A stretch of 35,464 bases of DNA, taken from NCBI GenBank assembly GCA_964405925.1, contig CAYOQG010000015.1, forward strand, positions 1-35,464, in the 5' to 3' direction. Shown here in pieces: positions 8,574 to 16,594 of this stretch (position 1 is its first letter; the number at the start of each line of letters is the position of its first letter). The notes beneath the pieces are model-generated. The model did not search any database. It was not told the origin of the DNA and saw nothing but the letters and a program-made list of their open reading frames with translations. A program made the translations under genes and the position numbers. This stretch comes from GCA-020344555 sp964405925 (GTDB taxonomy: Bacteria > Planctomycetota > Phycisphaerae > UBA1845).

Positions 8574-9179
8574 TTATTGTCCTGATGCCACGCCCTTCGC
8601 CGGCTTCTGTTTAAGCATCTCGGTGACTACGCCGAGTATCTCGGGCGGTTCCGCCATTCGGCCCGCTCCCACAGCCCGGCATGCCAGCCAACCCTCCCCC
8701 GGCCCCACGAACCGGTAGCCCAGTTCTGTCAAGGTAGTGACATTCCGCTGGACGATGGGGTTGTCCCACATGCGCTCGTTCATGGCCGGGGCGAAGAGGA
8801 CCGGCGAGTCGACGCTCAGCAGCAACGTACTGACCAGATCGTCGGCGATGCCCGCGGCGACTTTGCCGATGATGTTGGCTGTTGCGGGGGCAACCAGCAC
8901 CAAATCGGCTGCTTCGGACAACGCCACATGATGGACGTCGGCCACGTCCTGGGCCCGCCACAGACTCCCAAACACGCGACGGCCGGTCAGCGCTTGGAAC
9001 GTCGTCGGGCCCACAAACTTGGTGGCCGCCTTCGTCAGTGCTGCGCTGACTCCCGCCCCGCGCTGAACGAGTCTCGAAACCACCTCGCAGACCTTGAACG
9101 CGGCGATACCACCACACACAGCGACGAGCACCTCGTAGGAGACAAGATCCTGCTCAGGATTCTTCGAGCTGCCCGTCAT
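8574..9179 (-). CDS. coaC: Phosphopantothenoylcysteine decarboxylase (CoaC, stand-alone)
   Basis: CoaC is the FMN enzyme that decarboxylates phosphopantothenoylcysteine to phosphopantetheine. The 201-residue product has the flavoprotein start 'VLVAVCGGIAAFK', the catalytic-His region 'VHHVALSEAADLVLVAPATAN', the 'APAMNERMW' motif and the active-site Cys region 'GWLACRAVGAGRM'. The ATG at 9179 is preferred because GAGG lies 6 bases upstream; it overlaps the end of rpoZ by 26 nt. A longer start at 9200 is possible. With the next gene it forms a split CoaBC. Confidence 0.92.
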   Translation of the reverse strand: MTGSSKNPEQDLVSYEVLVAVCGGIAAFKVCEVVSRLVQRGAGVSAALTKAATKFVGPTTFQALTGRRVFGSLWRAQDVADVHHVALSEAADLVLVAPATANIIGKVAAGIADDLVSTLLLSVDSPVLFAPAMNERMWDNPIVQRNVTTLTELGYRFVGPGEGWLACRAVGAGRMAEPPEILGVVTEMLKQKPAKGVASGQ

Positions 9180-9390
9180 CTTCGGCCTCAATGTCTTCAA
9201 GCAGGGTCAGGTCGATCTTTCCCTCCATGATCTCTTTGACAACGACCTCGAGATCGGTCAGGCCTCTCGTTTGCACCATCGGCCGGGCTCCTTGCAGAAG
9301 TTGCACCCACCGCCGTTGGATGAGGGCCGCGAGCTTGAAACGCCCCCCGAACTTGTCAATGAGTTCATCGTGCCGAAACGCCTCGATCAT
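9154..9390 (-). CDS. rpoZ: RNA polymerase omega subunit
   Basis: The 78-residue protein matches the omega fold: 'IDKFGGRFKLAALIQRRWVQLLQGARP' followed by the helix 'DLEVVVKEIMEGKIDL' and an acidic tail. Omega assists beta' folding and holoenzyme assembly. Its ATG overlaps the gmk stop (ATGA), and it overlaps coaC at the other end. The gmk-rpoZ-coaBC order is common in bacteria and supports the call for this short sequence. Confidence 0.85.
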   Translation of the reverse strand: MIEAFRHDELIDKFGGRFKLAALIQRRWVQLLQGARPMVQTRGLTDLEVVVKEIMEGKIDLTLLEDIEAEDDGQLEES

Positions 9391-9989
9391 GCCCCGTCGG
9401 CCTCCTTTCTGATGATGTCGATCACCTCTTCGATGGTCGACTCCAGGCAGTCATTGATGACAAAGTACCGGTAGGATCCGCTGTCTCGGGCAATGGCGAT
9501 CTCTCCGTCAGCTTTGGCGAGACGCCGCCCGAGCAGCTCCTTGGCCTCCGTCCCCCGCCCCTCGAGTCTCGCCCGAAGCGACGGAATATCGGGCGGTAGC
9601 ACAAAGATCCGGATGGACTCGGGCATCTGGTCAGCCACCTGCATCCCTCCCTGAACGTCAATCTCCATCACGATGTTCCGTCCGCTGTTGATCGCATCCT
9701 CGACCGGTCTTCGCGGAGTGCCATACCATTGGCCTACGTATTCCGCCTTCTCCAAAAACTCTCCTGCTGTGGCCCGCCGCTCGAAGGCCTCGCGAGTGAC
9801 AAACTCGTAGCAGTCTCGGTCGGTCTCGCCCTTCCGTTTTGGGCGGGTGGTGACGGAAACGCTCCAGACCGTGTCGGGCAATCGTTCGAGCAAAGCATTG
9901 CAGATGGACGTCTTGCCCGCACCTGACGGGCCGCTGACCACGATCAGTTTGCCTCGCCGGCGACCGGAAGCGACTCCGTTACTCGACAT
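9387..9989 (-). CDS. gmk: Guanylate kinase
   Basis: Gmk phosphorylates GMP to GDP with ATP. The 200-residue protein has the P-loop 'VVSGPSGAGKTSI' near residue 18, the GMP-binding 'SVSVTTRPKRKGETD' and 'YGTPRRPVEDAI', then 'VMEIDVQGG' and the lid region 'RLEGRGTEAKELLGRRL'. The ATG at 9989 gives the standard length and overlaps the yicC stop by 11 nt. An upstream in-frame start at 10040 would add 17 residues lying inside yicC and is not favoured. Confidence 0.95.
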   Translation of the reverse strand: MSSNGVASGRRRGKLIVVSGPSGAGKTSICNALLERLPDTVWSVSVTTRPKRKGETDRDCYEFVTREAFERRATAGEFLEKAEYVGQWYGTPRRPVEDAINSGRNIVMEIDVQGGMQVADQMPESIRIFVLPPDIPSLRARLEGRGTEAKELLGRRLAKADGEIAIARDSGSYRYFVINDCLESTIEEVIDIIRKEADGA

Positions 9990-10863
9990 TCTGAACCTGT
10001 TCCTTGAGGCGATCGATCGAGCCTTTGATCTCCACGACACTTCGTGCGATCACCGCGTCGTTGGCTTTCGCTGCAATCGTATTGGCTTCGCGCAGCATCT
10101 CCTGCGTCAAAAAGTCCAGAGTTCGACCGATTTGCTCGCCGCGGTCACAAAGCTGCACGAACTGATCGAGATGCGAGTGCAGTCGGGCCACCTCCTCGCT
10201 GATATCGCACCGCTCTGCAAAGACGGCAACCTCTCGCGCGAGCACCTCCGCCTCAAGCTCCAGATTGGAAGCTTGCATCAACGCTGACACGCGCGATCTT
10301 AGCCGTTCGTGATATTGCTCTACAACGCCTGGGGCACGCTGGCAGACGTTGGCCAGCTCCGTGCGGATCGTCTCGCAACCAGCGAGCACGTCGCGTTGCA
10401 GGGCCTGCCCTTCCTCCCGCCGCATCGCCACAAGAGCGTCGATTCCGCGATTGGTCAAATCGGTGACCAGGTCCACCTGGCGTTGCCGTTCACGATCATC
10501 CAAGTCCGGCATATCGCACACACCCGGCAGGGCAGCCAGCGTGCTCAGGTCAATGGTGGCTTCGACACCCGCGGGAAGCTCCACCCGGGCGACCTGGTTC
10601 ACGTAACTCTGCAGGACGGACAGGTTGATCGGTCGTGGAGGGGTTCCCCCGTCGCTCCTGACGCGGAGGACGTACGCCACGCTGCCCCGGGCCAAACGAG
10701 CCCGGACCAGCCTCTGAATGTCCGCCTCGAGGAACTGTAAATGCTCGGGCAGCTTCGCGGACAGCTTAAAATACCGATTGTTGACGCTCCGTATCTCAAG
10801 CGCGTAGCTCATCCCCTGGTCGACGCCCTGAGCCGCACCATAACCGGTCATCGATTGGATCAT
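9979..10863 (-). CDS. yicC: YicC/YloC family endoribonuclease
   Basis: YicC-family proteins are conserved bacterial endoribonucleases, linked in E. coli to turnover of the RyhB small RNA. The 294-residue protein has the family start 'MIQSMTGYG', 'EIRSVNNRYF', and the C-terminal signature 'DISEEVARLHSHLDQF' ... 'GRTLDFLTQEMLREANTI' ... 'AKANDAVI'. Length is normal. The start overlaps the secG stop by 4 nt (ATGA) and the end overlaps gmk, the usual neighbour of yicC. Confidence 0.93.
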   Translation of the reverse strand: MIQSMTGYGAAQGVDQGMSYALEIRSVNNRYFKLSAKLPEHLQFLEADIQRLVRARLARGSVAYVLRVRSDGGTPPRPINLSVLQSYVNQVARVELPAGVEATIDLSTLAALPGVCDMPDLDDRERQRQVDLVTDLTNRGIDALVAMRREEGQALQRDVLAGCETIRTELANVCQRAPGVVEQYHERLRSRVSALMQASNLELEAEVLAREVAVFAERCDISEEVARLHSHLDQFVQLCDRGEQIGRTLDFLTQEMLREANTIAAKANDAVIARSVVEIKGSIDRLKEQVQNVE

Positions 10864-11477
10864 GGGGTGGAGTCGTCCTCCCGGTCCTCGGTTTCCGGTG
10901 TCGATTCCGGGCGCCCGAATTCGCCGGGTTGAGATTCTGACGGCAAGTCCGAATCCGGCGGGGTGTCGAATCCTCCTTCTTTTGCGGGCTCAGTTGTTGT
11001 CCCCTCCGGGGTAGCCTCGCCACCATCAGGTGGTGTTACATCCGCTGGCGGCTGCGCGGCTCCCGTCCCCGAGCCTTCGGCATCCTTCCCGCCTGTTTCG
11101 CTCTCTCCAGTCGGCAGCGGCGGGATTTCGATCCGCGTAGCCGGGACGGATGCTCCCTCGCCGCCGGCCTCCGTCTCAGTGGACGTAGCCTCGGACGTCG
11201 CTCGCTGTTCCCGAACCGGTGTCTGGTCAAAGGCGTAGTTCGCGAGCACGTTCAAGAGCACGAAGACCGTGGCGACGACAACCGTAATCCAGGTGAAAAC
11301 GTCACCGGTCTTCGCTCCGAATGCGCTCGAGCCGCCGCCCCCCCCAAAGGCGCCGGACAGTCCGCTACCTCTGCCGCGCTGAAGCAAAATCACAAGCATG
11401 AGGAAGCAGCAGACTAGAATCAACAGAACGGCCAGTAACCACGGCCCTAAACCCATCTGTGCCAGTATGCCCAACAT
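10860..11477 (-). CDS. secG: Preprotein translocase subunit SecG with long acidic tail
   Basis: SecG is the small inner-membrane subunit of SecYEG. Residues of about 10-80 show the typical pair of membrane helices ('LLAVLLILVCCFLMLVILLQ' and 'VFTWITVVVATVFVLLNVLA') joined by the Gly-rich 'RGRGSGLSGAFGGGG' and 'SSAFGAKTGDV' loop. The remaining 120 or so residues are a low-complexity Pro/Glu/Thr/Gly tail absent from E. coli SecG, which is about 110 residues in total. Tails of this sort occur in planctomycetes. The stop overlaps yicC. tpiA lies 112 bp upstream, a common pairing. Confidence 0.9.
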   Translation of the reverse strand: MLGILAQMGLGPWLLAVLLILVCCFLMLVILLQRGRGSGLSGAFGGGGGSSAFGAKTGDVFTWITVVVATVFVLLNVLANYAFDQTPVREQRATSEATSTETEAGGEGASVPATRIEIPPLPTGESETGGKDAEGSGTGAAQPPADVTPPDGGEATPEGTTTEPAKEGGFDTPPDSDLPSESQPGEFGRPESTPETEDREDDSTP

Positions 11478-11589
11478 GTGTCATCCTCGAATGCGAAATC
11501 GGCAACCGCAGACGGGCATCGACGCGGGGGTCGACTCCACCCACTGCCCGCGGGCGGTCTGTTCAGCACTGGATTGTCGCGAGCTTCCC

Positions 11590-12357
11590 CTAAGAACGCA
11601 CCGCCGCCGGTACAGCGGCCCTGATGATAGCCACGAAATCCTCCACCACCAAACACGCCCCTCCCACCAAGGCTCCGTCTATGTCCGGTTGAGAAAGCAA
11701 GTCAACCGCGTTGGATGGTTTGACGCTGCCACCGTAGAGAATCCGGATGCCGTCGGCGACGCCGTTACCGTAGACCGACCCCAACCTGCCTCGTATAAAG
11801 GCCTGAGCCTCCTGGGCCTGCTGTGGTGTAGCCGTCCTGCCGGTTCCGATCGCCCAGACCGGCTCGTACGCCACGATAAGCCTATCTGCGGGCACGTCCG
11901 CACCGATGACCTCGTCGATTTGCTGACCGACGACAGACTGCATCCGCCTTGCCTCGCGCTGCTCAAGCGTTTCGCCGACACAATAGACCGCCTGGAGACC
12001 ACCTGCGATGGCAGCCCGGACCTTGGCTGCCAGCAGTCCACCACCTTCGTTGAAGTATTGGCGGCGCTCGCTGTGTCCAAGGATCACATGGGTGCAGCCG
12101 GCGTCCTTCAACATCGCCATCGACACCTCGCCCGTAAACGCCCCTTGCGGTTCCTGATGAGCGTTCTGTGCACCAAGCATGATCGGAGAACCGTCAAGCG
12201 CCTTGGCCATGGGCAGCAGCCAGGGGAAAGGCGGACAGATCAGGATTTCGACGCCCGAGACCCCCTGCGTCTGCTCACGGACCCCTCGTGCAAGCTCCCG
12301 GGCCTCGGTGAGCCTCTTATGCATCTTCCAGTTCCCAGCGATCAGCGGTGTCCTCAT
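11590..12357 (-). CDS. tpiA: Triosephosphate isomerase
   Basis: TpiA interconverts dihydroxyacetone phosphate and glyceraldehyde 3-phosphate. The 255-residue protein carries 'IAGNWKMHK' at the start, 'GAQNAHQEPQGAFTGEVS', the catalytic His in 'ILGHSERRQYF', the catalytic Glu in 'VAYEPVWAIGTGRTA', and the phosphate loop 'ILYGGSVKPSNA' / 'GALVGGACL'. The ATG at 12357 has GAGGAG five to six bases upstream; an earlier in-frame start at 12408 would add 17 residues not seen in the family. It is the first gene of the minus-strand operon ending with coaB. Confidence 0.96.
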   Translation of the reverse strand: MRTPLIAGNWKMHKRLTEARELARGVREQTQGVSGVEILICPPFPWLLPMAKALDGSPIMLGAQNAHQEPQGAFTGEVSMAMLKDAGCTHVILGHSERRQYFNEGGGLLAAKVRAAIAGGLQAVYCVGETLEQREARRMQSVVGQQIDEVIGADVPADRLIVAYEPVWAIGTGRTATPQQAQEAQAFIRGRLGSVYGNGVADGIRILYGGSVKPSNAVDLLSQPDIDGALVGGACLVVEDFVAIIRAAVPAAVRS

Positions 12358-12787
12358 GATGGCTCCTCGAGCTCGCTCAGCCACCCCCAACGGGGCCGGG
12401 CGGGCCAATCCGCCGCGTCGTCGTCTGACTCCAGGCGTAACTGGAGTTTAAGGTTCCGAGCAGCGAACCAAGCATTCTAAGAGGTCGAAACCCGACCGTC
12501 AACGCCGCGCCGGCGAGCCCACACACGCCGGTAGGAATCTCCACGGTTTCCCAACTCGGCCGGGGCGGCTATCCTCCGAGGTGCCCACCGGGAGCTGGAA
12601 AAGACCCCGGGGCGCGCTCGTGGGGGAACGTTTCCGTGGCTCACTGGCTGGGAAATCTAACCACCCGACCACTCACGTGTCATACACGATGCCGGTACAA
12701 TCAGACAGGCAAACTCACGGCATTAGGAAGTCGTGGACGATAGACGGCAGGCGGAAAAACCATCGATAAGAATGAGGAGATCTTCCC
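12358..12787. other. Divergent intergenic region upstream of tpiA and the LPP20-like gene
   Basis: These 430 bases should contain both divergent promoters. A perfect 7-bp inverted repeat ACTCCAG-GCGTAA-CTGGAGT (12428-12447) sits about 70 nt upstream of tpiA and could be an operator. TACAAT at 12696 is a possible plus-strand -10 box, but has no recognisable -35 partner. No coding frame is convincing. Confidence 0.4.
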
Positions 12788-14113
12788 ATGATCAATTACG
12801 GCAAGGCTTTGACACTAGGCGTATTCGCGGCAGCCGTGGGCGCGAGCTGGCCGGTATGGGCACAGCAGGCGATCACGGATGCCCAAAACAAGCTGCTCGC
12901 CAGGCGGGCCGCGGAAGCGGACTGCTACCGGAAGTTGGCGGAGGCTGTCTACGGCGTGCAAATCAACTCCGAGACCTTCGTCCGAGACTTCATCACCGAG
13001 AGCGACGAGATTCGTACAGGCGTCGATGCGTTCGTCAGGGGTGTCCGCCTCGGACCGCCCGCGTATTACGAGGATGGCTCATGTGAGGTCAACGCCGAGG
13101 TCACGGTCGCGAAACTGATCACAGACCTGAAGGCGGTTCACTCGGCACATTACCACGGCAACAGGGTCACGACCGCCGACATCGAAAACATCAAGCAATA
13201 CGTCAAGACGGATGTCATTCGCGTGACAGGTTCCGGAGCTCCGAGACCCGATCTGCCACCCGATCTGCCGTACGGTGTCGAGGATGTCATCACGCCGCTG
13301 CCGACCGGGTACGCACCGCCTCCCAGAGTTATCCCGCCGCTCTGGACGACGGTCGGCGCTCAGGCCCGGTTGATGGCGGAGCGGGCGGCGGAGGTAGACG
13401 CCATGCGCAAACTGCTCGAATCGATCATGGGTTTGCGGCTTACGTCCGAGACGCTGGTGCGCGACTTCGTCACCGAGTCGGACGAAATCCGTACACGAGC
13501 GAACGGCATCGTCGTCGGGGCGACCGTGGTCCGTAAGTACCTCCATAGCGATGAGCTAATCGCGGAGGTGACCATGGAGGTGCCGGTCGAGAGGGTCATC
13601 ACCCGGATCAAAGAGCTCCACAGCCAGCATTATCACGGCAATCAGGTGACAACCACTGACATCACGAACATCAAGAAGTCGATTCAGCGTGACGTCGTTC
13701 AAGCGACCGGCTCGGGTGTCCCACCGCCCCGATTCACCAACGTCGTGGCCAGCGCGGGGATCGAGATGCCGACATGGTTTCAGGAGCGCATTAGCGCCAC
13801 TGGCGAAGGGACCGATCCGGCAATCGATACGGCCCAGGGCAAGCTCAAGGCACGTCGGGCAGCCCGAGTGGACGCCCTGCGCAGGCTCGCAGAGCAGGTT
13901 GAAGGTCTTAGGGTCGACGCCGACACGCTCGTGCGCGATTTCGTGACCGAGTATGACGAGATCAGAACAAGCGTAGACGCCGTGATCACCGGTGCCGTCG
14001 AGGAGAATGTCGAGTTTACCGGTGACACGTATCGCGTAACGGTGTCGATTCCCGCGGCGGAGATCTGGTCGGTTGTGCACCAGCAGATGCTGATCGTCCA
14101 GCGCCGCGGCTAG
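12788..14113 (+). CDS. Exported protein with three LPP20/FlgP-like repeats
   Basis: The ATG at 12788 has GAGGAG eight bases upstream. A signal peptide (residues 1-26, ending 'WPVWAQ') is followed by three copies of a domain of about 120-140 residues. Each contains 'ARRAAEADCYRKLAEAVYGV'-type helices, then 'SETFVRDFITESDEIRTGVDAF' and a beta hairpin. Unit cores start near residues 38, 193 and 347. Units 1 and 2 also share 'LHSQHYHGNQVTT.DI.NIK' and 'ATGSG.P'. The pattern recalls the LPP20/FlgP/FlgT family of periplasmic or outer-membrane proteins, some of which belong to the flagellar outer ring. No flagellar genes are nearby, so function is open. A small lipoprotein gene follows on the same strand. 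Confidence 0.75.
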   Translation: MINYGKALTLGVFAAAVGASWPVWAQQAITDAQNKLLARRAAEADCYRKLAEAVYGVQINSETFVRDFITESDEIRTGVDAFVRGVRLGPPAYYEDGSCEVNAEVTVAKLITDLKAVHSAHYHGNRVTTADIENIKQYVKTDVIRVTGSGAPRPDLPPDLPYGVEDVITPLPTGYAPPPRVIPPLWTTVGAQARLMAERAAEVDAMRKLLESIMGLRLTSETLVRDFVTESDEIRTRANGIVVGATVVRKYLHSDELIAEVTMEVPVERVITRIKELHSQHYHGNQVTTTDITNIKKSIQRDVVQATGSGVPPPRFTNVVASAGIEMPTWFQERISATGEGTDPAIDTAQGKLKARRAARVDALRRLAEQVEGLRVDADTLVRDFVTEYDEIRTSVDAVITGAVEENVEFTGDTYRVTVSIPAAEIWSVVHQQMLIVQRRG

Positions 14114-14142
14114 AGTAGGCGCAGTTCTCATGCGTGGCTCAT

Positions 14143-14187
14143 CCCCATCCTCTCTGCCCTGTTGGCAAGGGGAATGAGAGGGTGGGG
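14143..14187. repeat. REP-like palindrome A
   Basis: CCCCATCCTCTC pairs with GAGAGGGTGGGG (one mismatch), enclosing an inner CCCT/AGGG stem. It lies just after the stop of the LPP20-like gene, so it may also end that transcript. Its 'TTGGCAAGGGG..GAGAGG' half resembles the palindrome inside the lipid kinase gene at 20742. Confidence 0.6.
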
Positions 14188-14262
14188 TGCTGCTGCCCGT
14201 TTTTCGAGAGTGCCAGCAAGCGGATTCTGACCGCTGCATGTTTGAATGGGAGGAAACCGAGG

Positions 14263-14505
14263 ATGCGACGGTCAAACAGATACGGCGTGGCGGTGATCGG
14301 GATCGGATGTCTGATCACCTGGTCAGCCGGGTGTCAAACGACGTCACATAAATCCGTGCGAACCTACGAGTACAGCGATGAACCCCAGCCATCGGAAGTG
14401 ACGCGAGAGCAGGACGAATCAGAATATCAGATGGTCTCACCCGGCGAGATGGTCTCACCGGGAGAGATGGTGCCACTAGGCACCACGGTCACCGAACCGG
14501 ATTGA
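14263..14505 (+). CDS. Small putative lipoprotein with tandem C-terminal repeat
   Basis: The 80-residue product starts at an ATG with GGAGG nine bases upstream. A short basic start and a hydrophobic stretch lead to 'LITWSAGC', a plausible but imperfect lipobox (Ser rather than Leu at -3), giving Cys24 as the lipidation site. The rest is acidic and polar, ending in a near-tandem repeat 'MVSPGEMVSPGEMVPLG' encoded by an 18-nt direct repeat. I recognise no family. It follows the LPP20-like protein by 149 bp, and both are probably envelope proteins. Confidence 0.6.
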   Translation: MRRSNRYGVAVIGIGCLITWSAGCQTTSHKSVRTYEYSDEPQPSEVTREQDESEYQMVSPGEMVSPGEMVPLGTTVTEPD

Positions 14506-14556
14506 GTACCCGGACGGGTCGATGACCCACCCTTCACGTTAGCGACATGACGTTGA

Positions 14557-14598
14557 CCCTCTCTGCCGTCCCCCTTCATAGGGGGGACCGCAGGGAGG
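14557..14598. repeat. REP-like palindrome B between convergent genes
   Basis: The arms CCCTCTCTGCCGTCCCCC and GGGGGGACCGCAGGGAGG face each other around a 6-nt loop with only two mismatches. The element sits between the convergent small lipoprotein and GNAT genes and could act as a bidirectional transcript end. The inner CCGTCCCC/GGGGAC core is shared with the element at 17923. Confidence 0.65.
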
Positions 14599-14624
14599 TG
14601 AGAGCCACGGCGGCGCGTCGCCCG

Positions 14625-15209
14625 TCACACGAAGAACTTAGCCATGATGATGGTGTCGCCGTAGGCGCCGTCGCCGCGGAGAACGTCGCCTTTGAGGCGG
14701 GCTTCCTCGACGAATCCGAGTGAATCATAAAGCTTGATCGCCCGCTCGTTATGGTCGAACACCTTGAGGTAGAGCTTCCTGTGGCCTTTCGCTCGACTCC
14801 ACTGAATCAGGCATTCCATCATCTTTCGGCCGATGCCTTTACCCCAGAAGTCTTTCAATATGGCAAGGCCGCATTCTGCGTGGTGAGCGAACCGCTTGAA
14901 CTCGGTTGACGCTCCGCCAGCGACACCAACAACCTGACCTTCGACCTCAGCCACCATCGCTATCGAGCAGGGCTTGGCGTTGTGTGTGCGAACAAAATCC
15001 TGCTCCTCCTCGACGGTCTTGTTGAACTCGCCGGGCATGTGGTTGACAAAATCGCTCTCCCCTTGCATGCGAGGCAGAAAAGCACAAAGCGCCTCTGCGT
15101 CATCCTCGACCATCGGACGAAACGTGCACGCCCGACCGTCCTTGAGAGCGAACGTTGCCGGGAACGACGAGGAGCCTTGTGAATGCGTTTTGCGCGTCGT
15201 GTCTTCCAT
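14625..15209 (-). CDS. GNAT family N-acetyltransferase
   Basis: The 194-residue protein has a GNAT layout. It contains a beta strand 'IAMVAEVEGQVVGVAGGAS', then 'HHAECGLAILKDFWGKGIGRKMMECLI' with the acetyl-CoA pyrophosphate loop 'GKGIGRK', and the late motif 'LYLKVFDHNERAIKLYDSLGFVEE'. These are typical of RimI/PhnO-like acetyltransferases, with acyl acceptor unknown. The ATG at 15209 is chosen because earlier in-frame residues look non-coding; no clear Shine-Dalgarno precedes it. The gene follows the ankyrin/MBL gene by 59 bp on the same strand and may be co-transcribed with it. Confidence 0.85.
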   Translation of the reverse strand: MEDTTRKTHSQGSSSFPATFALKDGRACTFRPMVEDDAEALCAFLPRMQGESDFVNHMPGEFNKTVEEEQDFVRTHNAKPCSIAMVAEVEGQVVGVAGGASTEFKRFAHHAECGLAILKDFWGKGIGRKMMECLIQWSRAKGHRKLYLKVFDHNERAIKLYDSLGFVEEARLKGDVLRGDGAYGDTIIMAKFFV

Positions 15210-15268
15210 CAGGAGGGATTTTAACCTCGGATTCGCTCTCAGCAAAAGCAGGACGTCGGGGACACATC

Positions 15269-16393
15269 CTACGGAGTCTCGGGGGCGTAGGCAGTGTGGA
15301 CGGCTTCGATCCAATAGTCGGTGCCGAGTTGGGGCAGGAACTCGCTCCAGGACTCCCACTCTTTCAGGATTCGCTCTTGACGCATCTGTGTGATGGTCTT
15401 GCCGTCTGCCATGTGCTTCCTAATCAGATCGATCGTGCGCCGCAGTTCTGCGCGATACGCCCGGACGTCGTCCATCGAGCAATCGTGTCCGTGGCCGGGG
15501 ATGAACTTCGTATCTGGCGGAAAGATGTCAAGGATGGTGTCGAGCGTCTCCAGATATTTTTGAATCCTTGGCCCGCAGGACGGGAAGGAGTCGTTGTTCA
15601 ACATGTCACTCATGAAGGCCACACCCGATCCCGTGAAGTGGATAATCAGATCGGTATCGGTATGAACGCCGGGCGTGTGAATCAGCCGCACCTCCTCTCC
15701 ATTGAAATGCATGGAGCGGTATGTCTCGAACGCCCGACCTGACCTGCCCGTCAACGGACTTTTGGGCGGCGAGATGATTCCCTCGGCAGCCATCTGCTCG
15801 AAGTTGTCGTAATAGATGATGGTGGCTCCCTCGCCCATTACGGCGTTACCGCCTGAGTGCGGAGGATGCAGGTGGGAGTTGATGATGTACTTGGGACCGC
15901 CGTAGCCAAGTGCGTGCACGACTGACTTGAGCCTGTCAGCGACCTCAGCCTCACCGGTGTCGACAAGGAGCACGCCATCGGGACCCGTGGAGATACCGAG
16001 GTTGGGGCATCCACGCCATCGCAGGGTAATACGATGGATGTGGAGGGCAACTTGGACCACTTCCTCTTCGACGAGCAGACTTAAAAGGTCGGTGTGGCCT
16101 CGGCCAACAGCACCATCAATCGGCCGGCGGCCGTTCTCGTCTTTCGCACTTCGATCCGCCCCGCCAGCAATCAGTAGCTCGGCCACGTCTTTGCGTCCGT
16201 AATAGGCTGCCATGTGGAGCGGCGTCCGGCCCTTGTCATCTCGAGCGTCGACGAGCTTGGGGTCTTTGGCGATCGCAGCCTTGACCCGCCCAGCATCCCC
16301 CGCCCGGACAGCGTCATGGATCTCGCTGGCCGAAAGGGACCGCACGCACGAGACGAAGACAAAGGACACCACGAAGGTAGCCATGCGGCTCAT
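15269..16393 (-). CDS. Exported ankyrin-repeat / metallo-beta-lactamase-fold fusion
   Basis: The ATG at 16393 has AGGAG ten bases upstream. A signal peptide (residues 1-22, 'VVSFVFVSCVRSLSAS') leads into two to three ankyrin repeats (about 23-112, with 'DDKGRTPLHMAAYYGRKDVAELLI'). An MBL-fold domain follows (about 115-374). Its metal motifs are 'SHLHPPH' (174-179), 'HTDTD' (244-248), 'MSDML' (D263) and 'PGHGH' (299-303). The canonical HxHxDH is here HxHxPH, so the second-metal Asp is lost. The C-terminal part resembles the periplasmic MBL branch related to SoxH/quinoprotein relay proteins. Substrate unknown. The combination suggests an exported hydrolase with a protein-binding N-terminal arm. 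Confidence 0.82.
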   Translation of the reverse strand: MSRMATFVVSFVFVSCVRSLSASEIHDAVRAGDAGRVKAAIAKDPKLVDARDDKGRTPLHMAAYYGRKDVAELLIAGGADRSAKDENGRRPIDGAVGRGHTDLLSLLVEEEVVQVALHIHRITLRWRGCPNLGISTGPDGVLLVDTGEAEVADRLKSVVHALGYGGPKYIINSHLHPPHSGGNAVMGEGATIIYYDNFEQMAAEGIISPPKSPLTGRSGRAFETYRSMHFNGEEVRLIHTPGVHTDTDLIIHFTGSGVAFMSDMLNNDSFPSCGPRIQKYLETLDTILDIFPPDTKFIPGHGHDCSMDDVRAYRAELRRTIDLIRKHMADGKTITQMRQERILKEWESWSEFLPQLGTDYWIEAVHTAYAPETP

Positions 16394-16452
16394 TACCAGT
16401 TTACTCCTTTCTCACAGCGTCGCACTACCAGTTCAGAACCGGCCCGCACACC

Positions 16453-16472
16453 GACGGATTTCCGTCATTATA
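16453..16472 (-). promoter_or_regulatory. TATAAT box adjoining a perfect palindrome (probable promoter/operator)
   Basis: On the minus strand TATAAT (16472-16467) is followed directly by GACGGAAATCCGTC (16466-16453), a perfect palindrome with 6-bp arms. The palindrome covers the expected transcription start, about 65 nt before the ankyrin/MBL ATG, as a repressor operator would. No good -35 box lies 17 bp upstream. Confidence 0.5.
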
Positions 16473-16594
16473 CAGACTTGCAAAGCGGTGCCATTCCGTT
16501 CGCTTCACCCGGACACGCCACACGACCGTGACCCGGTACCCGAACATGCGGCCCGATGCTCGACGGGTGGCCCGGATGCCGGTATGTTCTTGGC

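Noticed and set aside
11398..12480. Plus-strand open frame of 360 codons opposite tpiA
   Set aside because: Shadow of tpiA and the secG start; Arg/His/Pro-rich translation typical of GC-rich antisense frames.
12673..12701. TACAAT as -10 box for the LPP20-like gene
   Set aside because: The position 17 bp upstream (TCACGT) does not resemble a -35 box.
15269..16393. Ordinary active metallo-beta-lactamase or antibiotic resistance gene
   Set aside because: The HxHxDH motif is altered, an ankyrin arm is fused, and the C-terminal part fits the non-resistance branch of the fold.
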